Assembly (NCBI RefSeq): GCF_009765275.1
Contig: NZ_VOPH01000005.1
Location: forward strand, 248,001-312,000
Source: Chachezhania sediminis
Lineage (GTDB): Bacteria; Pseudomonadota; Alphaproteobacteria; Rhodobacterales; Rhodobacteraceae
DNA length: 64,000 bases
Reading direction: 5' to 3'
Shown here piece by piece: positions 19,012-28,157 of the stretch (positions are counted from its first letter, which is position 1; each line of letters begins with the position of its first letter). The position numbers and the translations under genes were made by a program. Below the pieces are notes generated by a model. That model was not told where the DNA came from. It did not search any database and saw only the letters and a list, made by a program, of their open reading frames with translations.

Positions 19012-19763
19012 GCGATCTCTTCCACTTTGGCCCCGCCCATGCCCGTCGCGTTGTCGGCCCGGATCGCTTCGAGATCCGCCGGCCCGATGGCGGTGAACCG
19101 CATCTCGTCGCCGGGCTGCAGGGCAAAGGGCTCCTCTGCCTCGGGCCGGAAGCCGCGGAACGCGGTCTGGCCGACATGGCGCCAGCCGGTGGGGGTTTCC
19201 GAGGTGAAGACGATGACCTGCCGGATCGCCAGCACCAGCGCGCCTTCCGGGACCTTCGGCGTCAACGCCTTCTGGCGTGGAATGTCCCAGGCGGGCGTCA
19301 GCGGACCCATGTAAGGCATCCCCGGCGCAAAGCCGATGGTCAGGACACGCACGGTCTGGGAAGTCAGGCTTTCGATAGCCTGATCCTCGGTCATGCCGGC
19401 CTCGGCCGCGGCCTCGCCCAGCTGGGGGGCCAGGTCGGTCCCGAAGACCACGGGCACGGTCCACAGCCGGCGACCATCTGGCAGGGGCGCATTCATCCAG
19501 TCGCGACCCGCCAAAAGGCCCTCCAACCGCCCCCGGATGGCGTCGTGCGGCACGTACAGCGGATCGAACCGCACATGGACCGAGGTCAGCGTCGTGGCCG
19601 TTTCGATGACCCCGTCCCATTCCGCCGCATCGACGGCGGCACGAAAGGCCAGGGCGGCACAATTGGCGCGATCTTCCAGAACCGGGGCGAAGGTCACAAG
19701 CATGCCGTCGATCCCGACTGTCCGGATCAGCGGAAATGTCCCTTGCGTGCTGTCTGTGCCCAT
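19008..19763 (-). CDS. pxpB: 5-oxoprolinase subunit B (allophanate hydrolase subunit 1-like)
   Basis: ATP-binding-side subunit of 5-oxoprolinase, KipI-like. The 251-aa protein carries VHVRFDPLY, VPVVFGTDLAPQL and the FAPGMPYMGPL motif of this family. The frame is open 75 nt further upstream, but the ATG at 19763 has AAGGGG a few bases before it and gives the better start. First gene of the operon and divergent from a HAD hydrolase gene 180 nt away. Confidence 0.93.
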   Translation of the reverse strand: MGTDSTQGTFPLIRTVGIDGMLVTFAPVLEDRANCAALAFRAAVDAAEWDGVIETATTLTSVHVRFDPLYVPHDAIRGRLEGLLAGRDWMNAPLPDGRRLWTVPVVFGTDLAPQLGEAAAEAGMTEDQAIESLTSQTVRVLTIGFAPGMPYMGPLTPAWDIPRQKALTPKVPEGALVLAIRQVIVFTSETPTGWRHVGQTAFRGFRPEAEEPFALQPGDEMRFTAIGPADLEAIRADNATGMGGAKVEEIA

Positions 19764-19943
19764 GTCGACCCCTTCGTTGGCGCCGATCCTGCGCGCGGGG
19801 GTCAACGCCTGCAACCGGCAATCGTGCCGCGGCATCAACGCAGATTAACGGCACCCTTTTCAGGGCACGTATTTGCCGCACGCGCGTTGCCAAGGTAGGA
19901 AGGCTGCGACACAAGCCCCAAGGTCAATGCCGGAAAGGACGCC

Positions 19944-20819
19944 ATGACCCGCATCATCTCTGCCCTGAGCGAGATCGCCAACCAGTACGACGCTCTCTAT
20001 GTCGATCTGTGGGGCTGCCTGCACAACGGTATCGAAGCATTTCCGGACGCGGTCGCAGCGTTGCAGGCCTATCGCCGGAACGGCGGGACGGTGGTCCTTG
20101 TCACCAACTCGCCCCGCCCGCGCAACAGTGTGGCCGCCCAGATCAAGGGCTTCGGCGTGCCGGAAGACGCCTATGACGCCATCGCCACCTCTGGCGACAG
20201 CGCGCGGGCCGCGATGTACCAGGGCGCCGTGGGACAGAAGGTCTGGTTTATGGGCGAATGGGAACGCGACGCCGATTTCTTTCACCCGCTGAAGATCCAG
20301 GACAACCCGGTGGAAATCGAACGGGTTGAACTGAAGGACGCCGAAGGCATCGTCTGCTGCGGCCCCTTCGATCCGCTGGCCGACCCGGCGGTGAACCGCG
20401 CGGATTTCCTGTGGGCCAAGAACGAAGGCATGAAACTTCTGTGTGCCAATCCCGACATCGTCGTCGACCGGGGCGAGGAACGGCAGTGGTGCGCGGGCGC
20501 GCTGGCCCGGCTTTATGCCGAAATGGGGGGCGAAAGCCTCTATTTCGGAAAACCGCATCCGCCGATCTATGACCTGGCCCGGCGACGGCTGGCGGCGCTG
20601 GAACGGGACGTGCCCGCGGACCGCATCCTGGCCATCGGCGACGGCGCCCATACCGACATCGACGGCGCCATGGGAGAGAACATCGATTCGCTTTTCATCA
20701 CCGGCGGCCTGGCAGCGGCCGAGACGAAAACCGCCGATCAGCCGGATCCCGACGCGCTAAGCGAATATGTGGCAAAGGAAAACGTCGCGCCCACCTACGC
20801 GATCGGGTTTTTGCGATAG
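19944..20819 (+). CDS. TIGR01459 family HAD-superfamily hydrolase (class IIA)
   Basis: A 291-aa NagD/pyridoxal-phosphatase-like HAD protein. Motif I is VDLWGCLHNG: the usual second Asp of DxDGT is replaced by Trp, which is normal for TIGR01459. Motif II is LVTNSPRP, the Lys motif lies in YFGKPHPP, and motif III/IV is IGDGAHTDIDGA. Because the acid/base Asp is missing, conventional phosphatase activity is doubtful. It is followed by a MaoC-like gene and ribF in the same direction. Confidence 0.85.
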   Translation: MTRIISALSEIANQYDALYVDLWGCLHNGIEAFPDAVAALQAYRRNGGTVVLVTNSPRPRNSVAAQIKGFGVPEDAYDAIATSGDSARAAMYQGAVGQKVWFMGEWERDADFFHPLKIQDNPVEIERVELKDAEGIVCCGPFDPLADPAVNRADFLWAKNEGMKLLCANPDIVVDRGEERQWCAGALARLYAEMGGESLYFGKPHPPIYDLARRRLAALERDVPADRILAIGDGAHTDIDGAMGENIDSLFITGGLAAAETKTADQPDPDALSEYVAKENVAPTYAIGFLR

Positions 20820-20921
20820 CTGCAATTGCAGCTTGCTTTTCTGCGCCTGCGAAGTAATAAAGTTGCCCACCATGGTCGCCAGACAGCATTTTGTTACGCG
20901 ACCGATTTCAGCGAGGGTGCC

Positions 20922-21365
20922 ATGCTGGACAATCAGCCGCGCGGAACGATCTGTATCGAAGATCTCGAAATGGGAATGTCCCGTTATCTGCAGAAAACGG
21001 TGACGGACGAAGACATCGAGCTGTTCGCCAAGGTATCGACGGACCACAACCCGGTGCACCTTGACGACGACTATGCCAACCACACGGTGTTCCACGGCCG
21101 GATCGCCCACGGGATGCTGACCGCGGGCCTGGTGTCCGCGGTGATCGGCGAACAGCTTCCGGGTCACGGCACGATCTACATGGGCCAGACACTGAAGTTC
21201 CTGGCGCCGGTCCGCCCGGGCGACACCGTCCGGGCCGAGGTCACGGTGACGGCCATCGACCACAAGAAACGCCGCGTGACGCTGGATTGCGTCTGCACCG
21301 TGGGCGACACCAAGGTGCTGGCGGGCGAGGCGACGGTTCTGGCGCCGTCCCGCAAGTTCGACTGA
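20922..21365 (+). CDS. MaoC family dehydratase
   Basis: R-specific enoyl-CoA hydratase-like hot-dog protein (147 aa). The hydratase-2 motif is clear: FAKVSTDHNPVHLDDDYANH with the catalytic Asp/His, then FHGRIAHGMLTAGLVSAV and the LKFLAPVRPGDTV strand. It could supply R-3-hydroxyacyl-CoA or act in another acyl-CoA pathway. The ATG at 20922 is preferred to an upstream in-frame ATG because the conserved sequence starts here. A GC-rich hairpin lies 14 nt after the stop. Confidence 0.87.
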   Translation: MLDNQPRGTICIEDLEMGMSRYLQKTVTDEDIELFAKVSTDHNPVHLDDDYANHTVFHGRIAHGMLTAGLVSAVIGEQLPGHGTIYMGQTLKFLAPVRPGDTVRAEVTVTAIDHKKRRVTLDCVCTVGDTKVLAGEATVLAPSRKFD

Positions 21366-21379
21366 CCTGAACGAAAGAT

Positions 21380-21397
21380 GGCGGGCCTGCGCCCGCC
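21380..21397 (+). terminator. hairpin after the MaoC-like gene
   Basis: A 7-bp stem (GGCGGGC / GCCCGCC) with a CTGC loop begins 14 nt after the stop codon. No T-run follows; a possible weak terminator. Confidence 0.4.
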
Positions 21398-21570
21398 CCG
21401 TTCCCCGTGCGGCAGCGGCCATCCGACGGCCTGCCGCTGCGCCGCCCTGCCGGGCGGGACGTCAGGACCGACACGCGTTTCCGGCGGTTTGGCCACTGCC
21501 GACCGGCATCCTTCTTTGCCGCAGCGGCCACCGTCTTGATCCTGCCGCGCACAGCCGCTACGCAGCACCC

Positions 21571-22503
21571 ATGCGCATCATCCGGGACTATCGTTACGTC
21601 GCCCCCGAAGATCGCGGCGCGACAGTCGCGATCGGCAATTTCGACGGGGTGCACCTTGGACACCGCTCGGTCATCGAGCTGGCGCAGAAGGCACGTCCGG
21701 ACGCACCGCTGGGCGTCATGACCTTCGAGCCTCATCCCCGCAGCTATTTCGCACCCGGCGCCCCGCCCTTCCGCCTGATGAACGCGGCCGCCCGGGCCCA
21801 CCGGCTGACCAAGCTGGGGGTCGAACGGCTGTACGAGCTGAACTTCAACGCGGCCCTGGCCGGCCTGACGCCCGAGGCCTTTGCCCGCGACATCATCGCG
21901 AACGGGCTGGGTCTGGTGAACGTCGTCGTCGGCGCGGATTTCCGTTTCGGCAAAGACCGCGCCGGCGGGGCCGAGGACCTGATCCGCTTTGGCGAAGAAC
22001 TGGGCTTTGGCGTGACCATCGCGCCGCTTCTGGAACAGTCCGACAATGTCGTGTCGTCGACCGCGATCCGCACCGCCCTGACCGAAGGCCGGCCGCGCGA
22101 TGCCGCCGCGATGCTGGGCCACTGGCACCGGATCGAGGGCACCGTGGTATCCGGCGAACAGCGCGGACGCGAACTGGGCTATCCCACGGCGAATATTTCG
22201 CTGGAAGGCCTGCACCAGCCGGCCTTCGGCGTCTATGCCGTGCTGGTCGACGTGCTGGATGGCCCACATATGGGCCAGTATCACGGTGCCGCCTCGCTGG
22301 GGATTCACCCGATGTTCGGGATCGACGTGCCGAATGTGGAACCGCATATCTTCGACTTCTCGGGCGATCTCTACGGTGCCCATGTCTCGGTCGCGCTGGT
22401 CGAATACCTGCGCCCGGAACAAGCCTTCGACGGGCTGGACCCGCTGATCCAACAGATCGAGGCCGACTGCACCCGCGCCCGAACCATCCTGGCCAGCCTA
22501 TGA
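21571..22503 (+). CDS. ribF: bifunctional riboflavin kinase / FAD synthetase
   Basis: Makes FMN from riboflavin and FAD from FMN. The 310-aa protein has the adenylyltransferase-domain motif GNFDGVHLGH near residue 22, the FEPHPRSYF segment, VVGADFRFGKDR and SSTAIR, then the kinase domain with GYPTANISL and a C-terminal FDGLDPLIQQI. Both active sites look intact. Its stop overlaps the start of the next gene by 4 nt. Confidence 0.96.
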   Translation: MRIIRDYRYVAPEDRGATVAIGNFDGVHLGHRSVIELAQKARPDAPLGVMTFEPHPRSYFAPGAPPFRLMNAAARAHRLTKLGVERLYELNFNAALAGLTPEAFARDIIANGLGLVNVVVGADFRFGKDRAGGAEDLIRFGEELGFGVTIAPLLEQSDNVVSSTAIRTALTEGRPRDAAAMLGHWHRIEGTVVSGEQRGRELGYPTANISLEGLHQPAFGVYAVLVDVLDGPHMGQYHGAASLGIHPMFGIDVPNVEPHIFDFSGDLYGAHVSVALVEYLRPEQAFDGLDPLIQQIEADCTRARTILASL

Positions 22504-22985
22504 GCCGCGAACCCGACGACGACCCGATAGAACGCGCGGGCCTGCCCCGGCGGTTCTGGGAGAAGAAGACGCTCGACCAGATGACCCGCCCCGAATGGGA
22601 GGCGCTGTGCGACGGCTGCGGCAAGTGCTGCCTGAACAAGCTGGAGGATTTCGACACGGGCGAGGTCGCGCTGACCCGCATCGCCTGCCGCCTGTTCGAC
22701 GATTCGACCTGCCGCTGCAGCCAGTACGAGATCCGCCATCAGTTCGTGCCCGACTGCATCGTGCTGTCGCCGGAAACGATCAAGGAACACGCCTACTGGC
22801 TGCCGCAGACCTGCGCCTATCGACTGCTGCATACCGGCCGTCCCCTGCCGTACTGGCATCCGCTGATCACCGGCACCGCGGCCTCGGTCCAGGCGGCCGG
22901 CGTATCGCTGCAGAATGCGACGATCCCGGAATACGACGTAGACGAGGACGACTGGGAAGACTTCATCATCGAGGAGCCCGTCTGA
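22500..22985 (+). CDS. YcgN family cysteine-cluster protein
   Basis: A 161-aa member of the YcgN/UPF0260 family, which carries a cysteine cluster likely to bind zinc or iron-sulfur. Visible cysteines: CDGCGKCC near residue 37, CRLF, CRCSQY, a lone CIV in PDCIVL and the TCAYR site. Otherwise a soluble cytoplasmic protein with an acidic C-terminus. It overlaps ribF by 4 nt (ATGA) and its own stop overlaps the next gene by 1 nt (TGATG). Function is not known. Confidence 0.88.
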   Translation: MSREPDDDPIERAGLPRRFWEKKTLDQMTRPEWEALCDGCGKCCLNKLEDFDTGEVALTRIACRLFDDSTCRCSQYEIRHQFVPDCIVLSPETIKEHAYWLPQTCAYRLLHTGRPLPYWHPLITGTAASVQAAGVSLQNATIPEYDVDEDDWEDFIIEEPV

Positions 22986-24025
22986 TGTATTTCGCCTCCG
23001 ACAATTCCGGCCCCGTGCACCCGGAAGTCCTGGCCGCGCTGGCACGGGCCAATGACGGCTATGCCATGGGTTATGGCGCGGACGCGATCATGGACGATGT
23101 TCGCGACCGCATCCGCACCCTGTTCGAGGCGCCGGAGGCCGCGGTCTACCTTGTCGCAACCGGCACGGCGGCGAATTCGCTGGCGCTGGCGACGATGTGC
23201 CAGCCCTGGCAGACGGTCTTCTGCACGCCCGTCGCGCATATCCACGAAGACGAATGCAACGCGCCCGAATTCTTCTCCGGCGGGGCCAAGCTGACACTGG
23301 TGCCGGGGACCGACAAGATGGACCCGGCCGCCCTGCGCGCCACCATCGAGGCAGAAGAAACCCGCGGCGTCCACGGTCCCCAGCGCGGGCCGGTGTCGCT
23401 GACGCAGGTGACGGAACGCGGATCGGTCTATTCCCTGGCGGAAATCGAGGCGCTGTGCGCCGTGGCCAGGGATTATGCCCTGCCCGTCTACATGGACGGC
23501 GCGCGGTTTTCGAATGCGCTGGCACGGCTGAACTGCTCCCCGGCCGACATGACCTGGAAGGCGGGCGTCGACATCGTGTCCTTCGGCGGCACCAAGAACG
23601 GGCTGATGGGAGTCGAGGCGGTGATCCTGCTCGACCCTGAAAAAGCCTGGGAATTCGAGCTGCGTCGCAAACGCGGCGCGCACCTGTTTTCGAAGCACCG
23701 GTATCTTTCGGCGCAGATGCTGGCCTATCTGGACGGCGACCTGTGGCTGCGCTCGGCCCGGATGGCCAATGCGGCGGCGGCGAAACTGGCGGACGGCCTG
23801 CGCGCCGCCGGCATCGGTTTCGCGCATTCGCCCGATGCCAACATGCTGTTCCCGACCATGCCCCGACGCGTGCATCAGAAGCTTCACGCGGCCGGTGCGG
23901 TCTATCACCTCTGGTCCGGCACGCTGGACGGCGGCGACCCGGAAGAGCTTCTGACCGCCCGGTTGGTCTGCGACTGGTCCGTCACGGACGACGCGGTTGC
24001 CACCTTCCTGTCGCATGTCAAGTAG
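22985..24025 (+). CDS. ltaE: low-specificity L-threonine aldolase
   Basis: PLP-dependent beta-eliminating aldolase splitting threonine to glycine and acetaldehyde. The 346-aa protein has the SDNSGPVHPEVL start, GTAANSLALATM, HIHEDECNAPEF, the MDGARFSNAL strand, and SFGGTKNGLMG with the PLP-binding lysine. The start ATG at 22985 overlaps the preceding stop by 1 nt (TGATG), which implies coupled translation and rules out the longer open frame upstream. Confidence 0.94.
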   Translation: MYFASDNSGPVHPEVLAALARANDGYAMGYGADAIMDDVRDRIRTLFEAPEAAVYLVATGTAANSLALATMCQPWQTVFCTPVAHIHEDECNAPEFFSGGAKLTLVPGTDKMDPAALRATIEAEETRGVHGPQRGPVSLTQVTERGSVYSLAEIEALCAVARDYALPVYMDGARFSNALARLNCSPADMTWKAGVDIVSFGGTKNGLMGVEAVILLDPEKAWEFELRRKRGAHLFSKHRYLSAQMLAYLDGDLWLRSARMANAAAAKLADGLRAAGIGFAHSPDANMLFPTMPRRVHQKLHAAGAVYHLWSGTLDGGDPEELLTARLVCDWSVTDDAVATFLSHVK

Positions 24026-24210
24026 AGCGAAAGCGGTCCTTTTCGCCGCAGGGCTGTGCACTTCGCAAGACGCGTCCGATCCGGATGCGACACTCTTAGC
24101 CAGACCGCCACGACAGGGGCCGCCTCTGCTTTGCCCCGGCGGGTCACCATGCTAAGCGGGACCTGCATCACGATTCTGTCACACGCGGCACGAGACAGGG
24201 ACTTCACGTC

Positions 24211-25230
24211 ATGACGACCTTGACCGAACCCAAGCTGATCGCTGGGAATGCCAACCTGCCTCTGGCCGAAGCCATCGCCCGACGCATGACGCTCCACCGG
24301 GGCGTCCATACGGGCCTGGTGAACGCACGGGTGGAGCGGTTCAACGACGGCGAGATATTCGTCGAAGTCTTCGAAAACGTCCGGGGCGAGGACATGTTCA
24401 TCGTCCAGCCGACGTCGAACCCGGCCAACGACAACCTGATGGAGCTGCTGATCATCGCCGATGCACTGAAGCGATCGTCGGCGTCGCGCATCACCGGTGT
24501 CATCCCCTATTTCGGATATGCCCGCCAGGACCGGCGGACCAAGGCGCGGACGCCGATTTCGGCCAAGCTGGTCGCCAACATGCTGGTCGAGGCGGGAATC
24601 GAGCGGGTCCTGACCATGGACCTGCACGCGGCCCAGATCCAGGGCTTCTTCGACATCCCGGTCGACAACCTCTATGCCGCGCCGATCTTCTCGCTGGACA
24701 TCCGGACCCAGTTCAAGGGCCGGATCGGCGACGTGACGGTGGTGTCGCCCGACGTGGGCGGCGTGGCGCGGGCGCGGGAACTGGCCAAGCGGATCAATTC
24801 GCCCCTGGCCATCGTCGACAAGCGCCGCGAGAAGCCGGGCGAAGTGGCGGAAATGACCGTGATCGGCGATGTCGAGGACCGGATCTGCCTGATCGTCGAC
24901 GACATGTGCGACACGGCCGGGACGCTGTGCAAGGCGGCCGAGGTGCTGCTGGACGCCGGTGCGCAGGAAGTGCACGCCTATGTCAGCCACGGCGTGATGA
25001 GCGGCCCGGCGGTGGAACGGGTCACCAACTCCAAGCTGAAGACGCTTGTGATCACCGACACGATCCAGCCGACCGAGGCGGTGAAGGCCACGCCCAACGT
25101 GCGCATCATCCCGACGGCCCCGATCTTTGCCCAGGCGATCATGAACATCTGGAACGGCACGTCCGTATCCTCGCTGTTCGAGGACCGGTCGCTGACGCCG
25201 ATCTACGAATCCCTATACACGATGGACTGA
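24211..25230 (+). CDS. prs: ribose-phosphate diphosphokinase
   Basis: Makes PRPP from ribose 5-phosphate and ATP for purine, pyrimidine, NAD, His and Trp synthesis. The 339-aa class I enzyme has [11 protein letters not shown], the [10 protein letters not shown] loop, [11 protein letters not shown], the catalytic [13 protein letters not shown] region, and the PRPP motif [11 protein letters not shown]. It stands alone, with an interspersed repeat element downstream. Confidence 0.97.
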   Translation: MTTLTEPKLIAGNANLPLAEAIARRMTLHRGVHTGLVNARVERFNDGEIFVEVFENVRGEDMFIVQPTSNPANDNLMELLIIADALKRSSASRITGVIPYFGYARQDRRTKARTPISAKLVANMLVEAGIERVLTMDLHAAQIQGFFDIPVDNLYAAPIFSLDIRTQFKGRIGDVTVVSPDVGGVARARELAKRINSPLAIVDKRREKPGEVAEMTVIGDVEDRICLIVDDMCDTAGTLCKAAEVLLDAGAQEVHAYVSHGVMSGPAVERVTNSKLKTLVITDTIQPTEAVKATPNVRIIPTAPIFAQAIMNIWNGTSVSSLFEDRSLTPIYESLYTMD

Positions 25231-25360
25231 CCTTCGGGTCAGGGTCCGCGGTGCCTTCCGGCACCGCATCGCGCCCAAGGTATCCCGGCGACGCCGCAGG
25301 CAGGCGGTGGGGCGGCGAATGCGCGATCCCCGGGCCGGGGATGACGTGACAGCGTCGCTT

Positions 25361-25423
25361 GGGGGCTCTGCCCCCGCCGCCCGTGCCGGGCGACTCCCCC
25401 GAGAATATTTGAAGACCAAAGAA
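25361..25423 (+). repeat. interspersed intergenic repeat, copy A
   Basis: GGGGGCTCTGCCCCC forms a 6-bp hairpin (25361-25375) and is followed after a 20-nt insertion by a 28-nt block (25396-25423; CCCCCGAGAATATTTGAAGA then CCAAAGAA). A second copy at 44641-44678 on the other strand matches 27 of 28 bases in this block and has the same hairpin directly adjacent. Sits between the convergent prs and TIGR02302 genes. Confidence 0.85.
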
Positions 25424-25478
25424 ATCAGGGCCCCGGGCCCTGACTCAGCCGCAGGGCGCGTGCGTCGTACCCAGCGCC

Positions 25479-28073
25479 CTAGAAGCGTTCGAGCAGCCGT
25501 TTCAGATAGTCGCGCTCCACCTCCGGGCGCTCGCCGTCGCCGGATCGGCGGCGGATCTCATCCAGAAGTTCGCGGGCGCGTCGATAGACGTCCTCGCCCT
25601 GCAGCAGGCCATCGTCCGTCGACAACTGCGAGCCCGAACCGTTGGGGCGGCCCAGCGGGTCACGGTTCCGGGCCTGGCGATTGCCGTCTTCCTGGCCCTG
25701 GCCGGGCTGGCCCTGCTGCTGTTCCTGGGCCAGCGCCTCGCCCAGCTGTCGCATGCCTTCGCGAAGGGCCTCCATGGCTTCGGCCTGGCGGTCGATCGCT
25801 CCGGCCAGGTCATCGTTTTCCAGCGCATCTTCCGCGCCCTCCATCGCACGTCCGGCCTGGTCCAGCGCATCGCGCGCCGCCTGACCTTCCGACGTGCCGG
25901 CGCCGGGCAGGGTGCCGCGCTGGCGGTCCAGTTCGTCCCGAAGCGCGCGCTGGCGTTCCGCCAGGCTCCGGGCGTCGGGAGCGCCGTTGCCGGCCCCTTC
26001 GTTCTGACCGCCTTCGCCCTGCCGGTTGCCGCCCGGCTGTCCCGACTGCCCCTGCTGACCGTGCTGCTGGCCGCGGCCCTGGTTGCCGTCACGGCCCTGG
26101 TTGCCCTGCTGCTCTCCGGCGCGCGCATTGGGGTTGAACTGTTCCTGCAGGTCGCGGAACGCCTGGTCCGACAGGCCCTGCTGATCGCGCAGCGTTTCGG
26201 CCAGGCCCTCCATCGCCTGCTGCCCCGGGGACTGGCTGCCCTGCCCGCCCTGCCCCTGGGTGACGCGCATGTTCTCCATCATCTGCTGAAGCTCGCGCAG
26301 GGCTTCCTGCGCTTCGGCCATGCGGCCCTGTTCCATCAGTTCCTGGATCCGGTCCATCATCCGCTGCAGGTCGTCCTGCGTCATGGTCATCGCGTTCTCG
26401 GACAACTGCTGTTGATCGCCCTGCTGGCCCTGTTGCTGGGCCTGCCGCGACAGTTGCTGCAGATAGTCTTCCGTCGCCTCGCGCAGGTCCTGCATCAGTT
26501 CGGCGATTTCCTGGTCGCTGGCACCGTTGCGCATCGCCTCGCTCAGGCGCTCCTGCGCGCGGCGCATCCGCTCCAGCGCATCGCCCAGATCTCCGTCCTC
26601 CAGCAGCACGGCCAGATCCCACAGCGCCACCGCCAGTTCTTCGCGCTGGGGTTCGGTCAGGCCGTGCCTGGCGAAGGTTTCCAGACGGCGCAGGATCATC
26701 CGCAGCCGCAGATAGGCGGTTTCCGAGCGGAACACGTCCTCGGGCCGGTAGGACACGGCCCGCAGGATCATCGCCACGTTTTCCGCGTTCGACATCGACC
26801 AGAGCAGGTCGCGCCGCATCTCGATCACCGCTGCCGCCATCGGGTCGAAGAAGCGCCGGCCGACCAGGCGGGTTTCAAACGGAGCAGAACTCCCGACCTG
26901 ACCCAGGTCGTCCACCGCTTCCAGCGTGACCGTCACCGGCATGTTGGCCCAGGGATGCTGCGAGAAGTCCTCGATCAAGGCCTCGTCGAATTCGGCACGG
27001 CCGCCGGTCAGGGGCATCGGCAGGTCGACCGCGATGGGCTCGCGCGGGTCGGGATCGGCCGCCAGGCCGTAGCGGCGGTCGAGGGCTTCCATGTCGAGAG
27101 CGATGGTCGCCCGGGCCGAAGCCACGCCATGATCGTCAGAGGCCGTGAAGGGCAGCTTCATCGCGCCGGTCGGTTGCACTTCGGCCGGGCCGGTGGCGTT
27201 GATGTCGGGTGGCGTGTCGTCATCGACCACCACGTTCCAGCTGCGCCCGCCGGGACCCTTGATCGTCAGCCGCCCGTTCTGGGCCACGTCGAAGCTTTGC
27301 TGCGCGTCCGCGGCCGACGGCACTTCCCCGGTCCGGCCGGACACGGTTTCGGCGACCGTCAGGTCCCCCACCTGCCCGTAAAGTCGCAAGGTGATGCGGC
27401 TGCCTTCCGGCACGTTCAGCGTGGGTCCGCCGATATCGGCCAGGTACAGCGTGGGCAGCCCGGTATAGCGCGGCGGTTCCACCCAGCCTTCCCAGGACGG
27501 TCCGCCGGCCACGACGGCAGATCCGGGCGTCAGGCGCGCCACGCTTTCCACCCGCCAGATCGACCCGAAGATCAGGGCGATCGACAGTGCCAGCAGTGCC
27601 ATGTAGCGCAGGCCGTAAGGGTCCTGCCGGTTCAGCTTCAGGTCGGGTTCGACCGGCCTGGCACCGGCGGCGCGGGCTTCCATCCGTCGCTGGTGGGCCT
27701 GCCACAGGGCGCGGGATTCCGCGTCGTCGGCCCCGGTCGCCTGCGCGTCCAGCATCGCCTGGATCGGGCGGCCCGGCATCGTCGCATCCAGCCGCGCCAG
27801 CGCATCGGCCCGCGAAGGCCAGCGAAGTTTCCAGATCCCCCAGCCCAGCGTCGCGGCCAGACCCACCAGAAACAGCACGCCCAGGGACCAGACGGCCTCC
27901 AGCGGAAGCATGTCCTGCACGCCCAGCATGGGCAGGGCCGCCAGCAGCATCAGCAGGGACAGCAGCGGCCAGAAGGCCCGCAACAGCCGTTCGGCAATCA
28001 GGCCGGCATGGGTCAGACCCAGCGCCAGCCGAAGCGGGCGCAGGCGGGAATCGGAACCGGGGCGGTCTGCCAT
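25479..28073 (-). CDS. TIGR02302 / DUF4175 family membrane protein
   Basis: An 864-aa protein with three or four N-terminal membrane helices (about residues 25-85 and 150-175), a long predicted periplasmic beta-rich region, and a C-terminal third very rich in Gln, Gly and Met with coiled-coil-forming segments (NAMTMTQDDLQRMMDRI and many Q-rich stretches). Composition and length match the alphaproteobacterial TIGR02302 family. ATG at 28073 is preferred over the adjacent TTG at 28076. Last gene downstream of argH and lysA. Function is unknown; an envelope role is inferred from topology. Confidence 0.85.
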   Translation of the reverse strand: MADRPGSDSRLRPLRLALGLTHAGLIAERLLRAFWPLLSLLMLLAALPMLGVQDMLPLEAVWSLGVLFLVGLAATLGWGIWKLRWPSRADALARLDATMPGRPIQAMLDAQATGADDAESRALWQAHQRRMEARAAGARPVEPDLKLNRQDPYGLRYMALLALSIALIFGSIWRVESVARLTPGSAVVAGGPSWEGWVEPPRYTGLPTLYLADIGGPTLNVPEGSRITLRLYGQVGDLTVAETVSGRTGEVPSAADAQQSFDVAQNGRLTIKGPGGRSWNVVVDDDTPPDINATGPAEVQPTGAMKLPFTASDDHGVASARATIALDMEALDRRYGLAADPDPREPIAVDLPMPLTGGRAEFDEALIEDFSQHPWANMPVTVTLEAVDDLGQVGSSAPFETRLVGRRFFDPMAAAVIEMRRDLLWSMSNAENVAMILRAVSYRPEDVFRSETAYLRLRMILRRLETFARHGLTEPQREELAVALWDLAVLLEDGDLGDALERMRRAQERLSEAMRNGASDQEIAELMQDLREATEDYLQQLSRQAQQQGQQGDQQQLSENAMTMTQDDLQRMMDRIQELMEQGRMAEAQEALRELQQMMENMRVTQGQGGQGSQSPGQQAMEGLAETLRDQQGLSDQAFRDLQEQFNPNARAGEQQGNQGRDGNQGRGQQHGQQGQSGQPGGNRQGEGGQNEGAGNGAPDARSLAERQRALRDELDRQRGTLPGAGTSEGQAARDALDQAGRAMEGAEDALENDDLAGAIDRQAEAMEALREGMRQLGEALAQEQQQGQPGQGQEDGNRQARNRDPLGRPNGSGSQLSTDDGLLQGEDVYRRARELLDEIRRRSGDGERPEVERDYLKRLLERF

Positions 28074-28157
28074 CAACTCTCCCGTGAGTGGGCGGAAGCC
28101 CCGGGTCGAAGGATCCGAAGCGTCACGCGGGGCGCAGAGGATGCGCCCGATGACGCA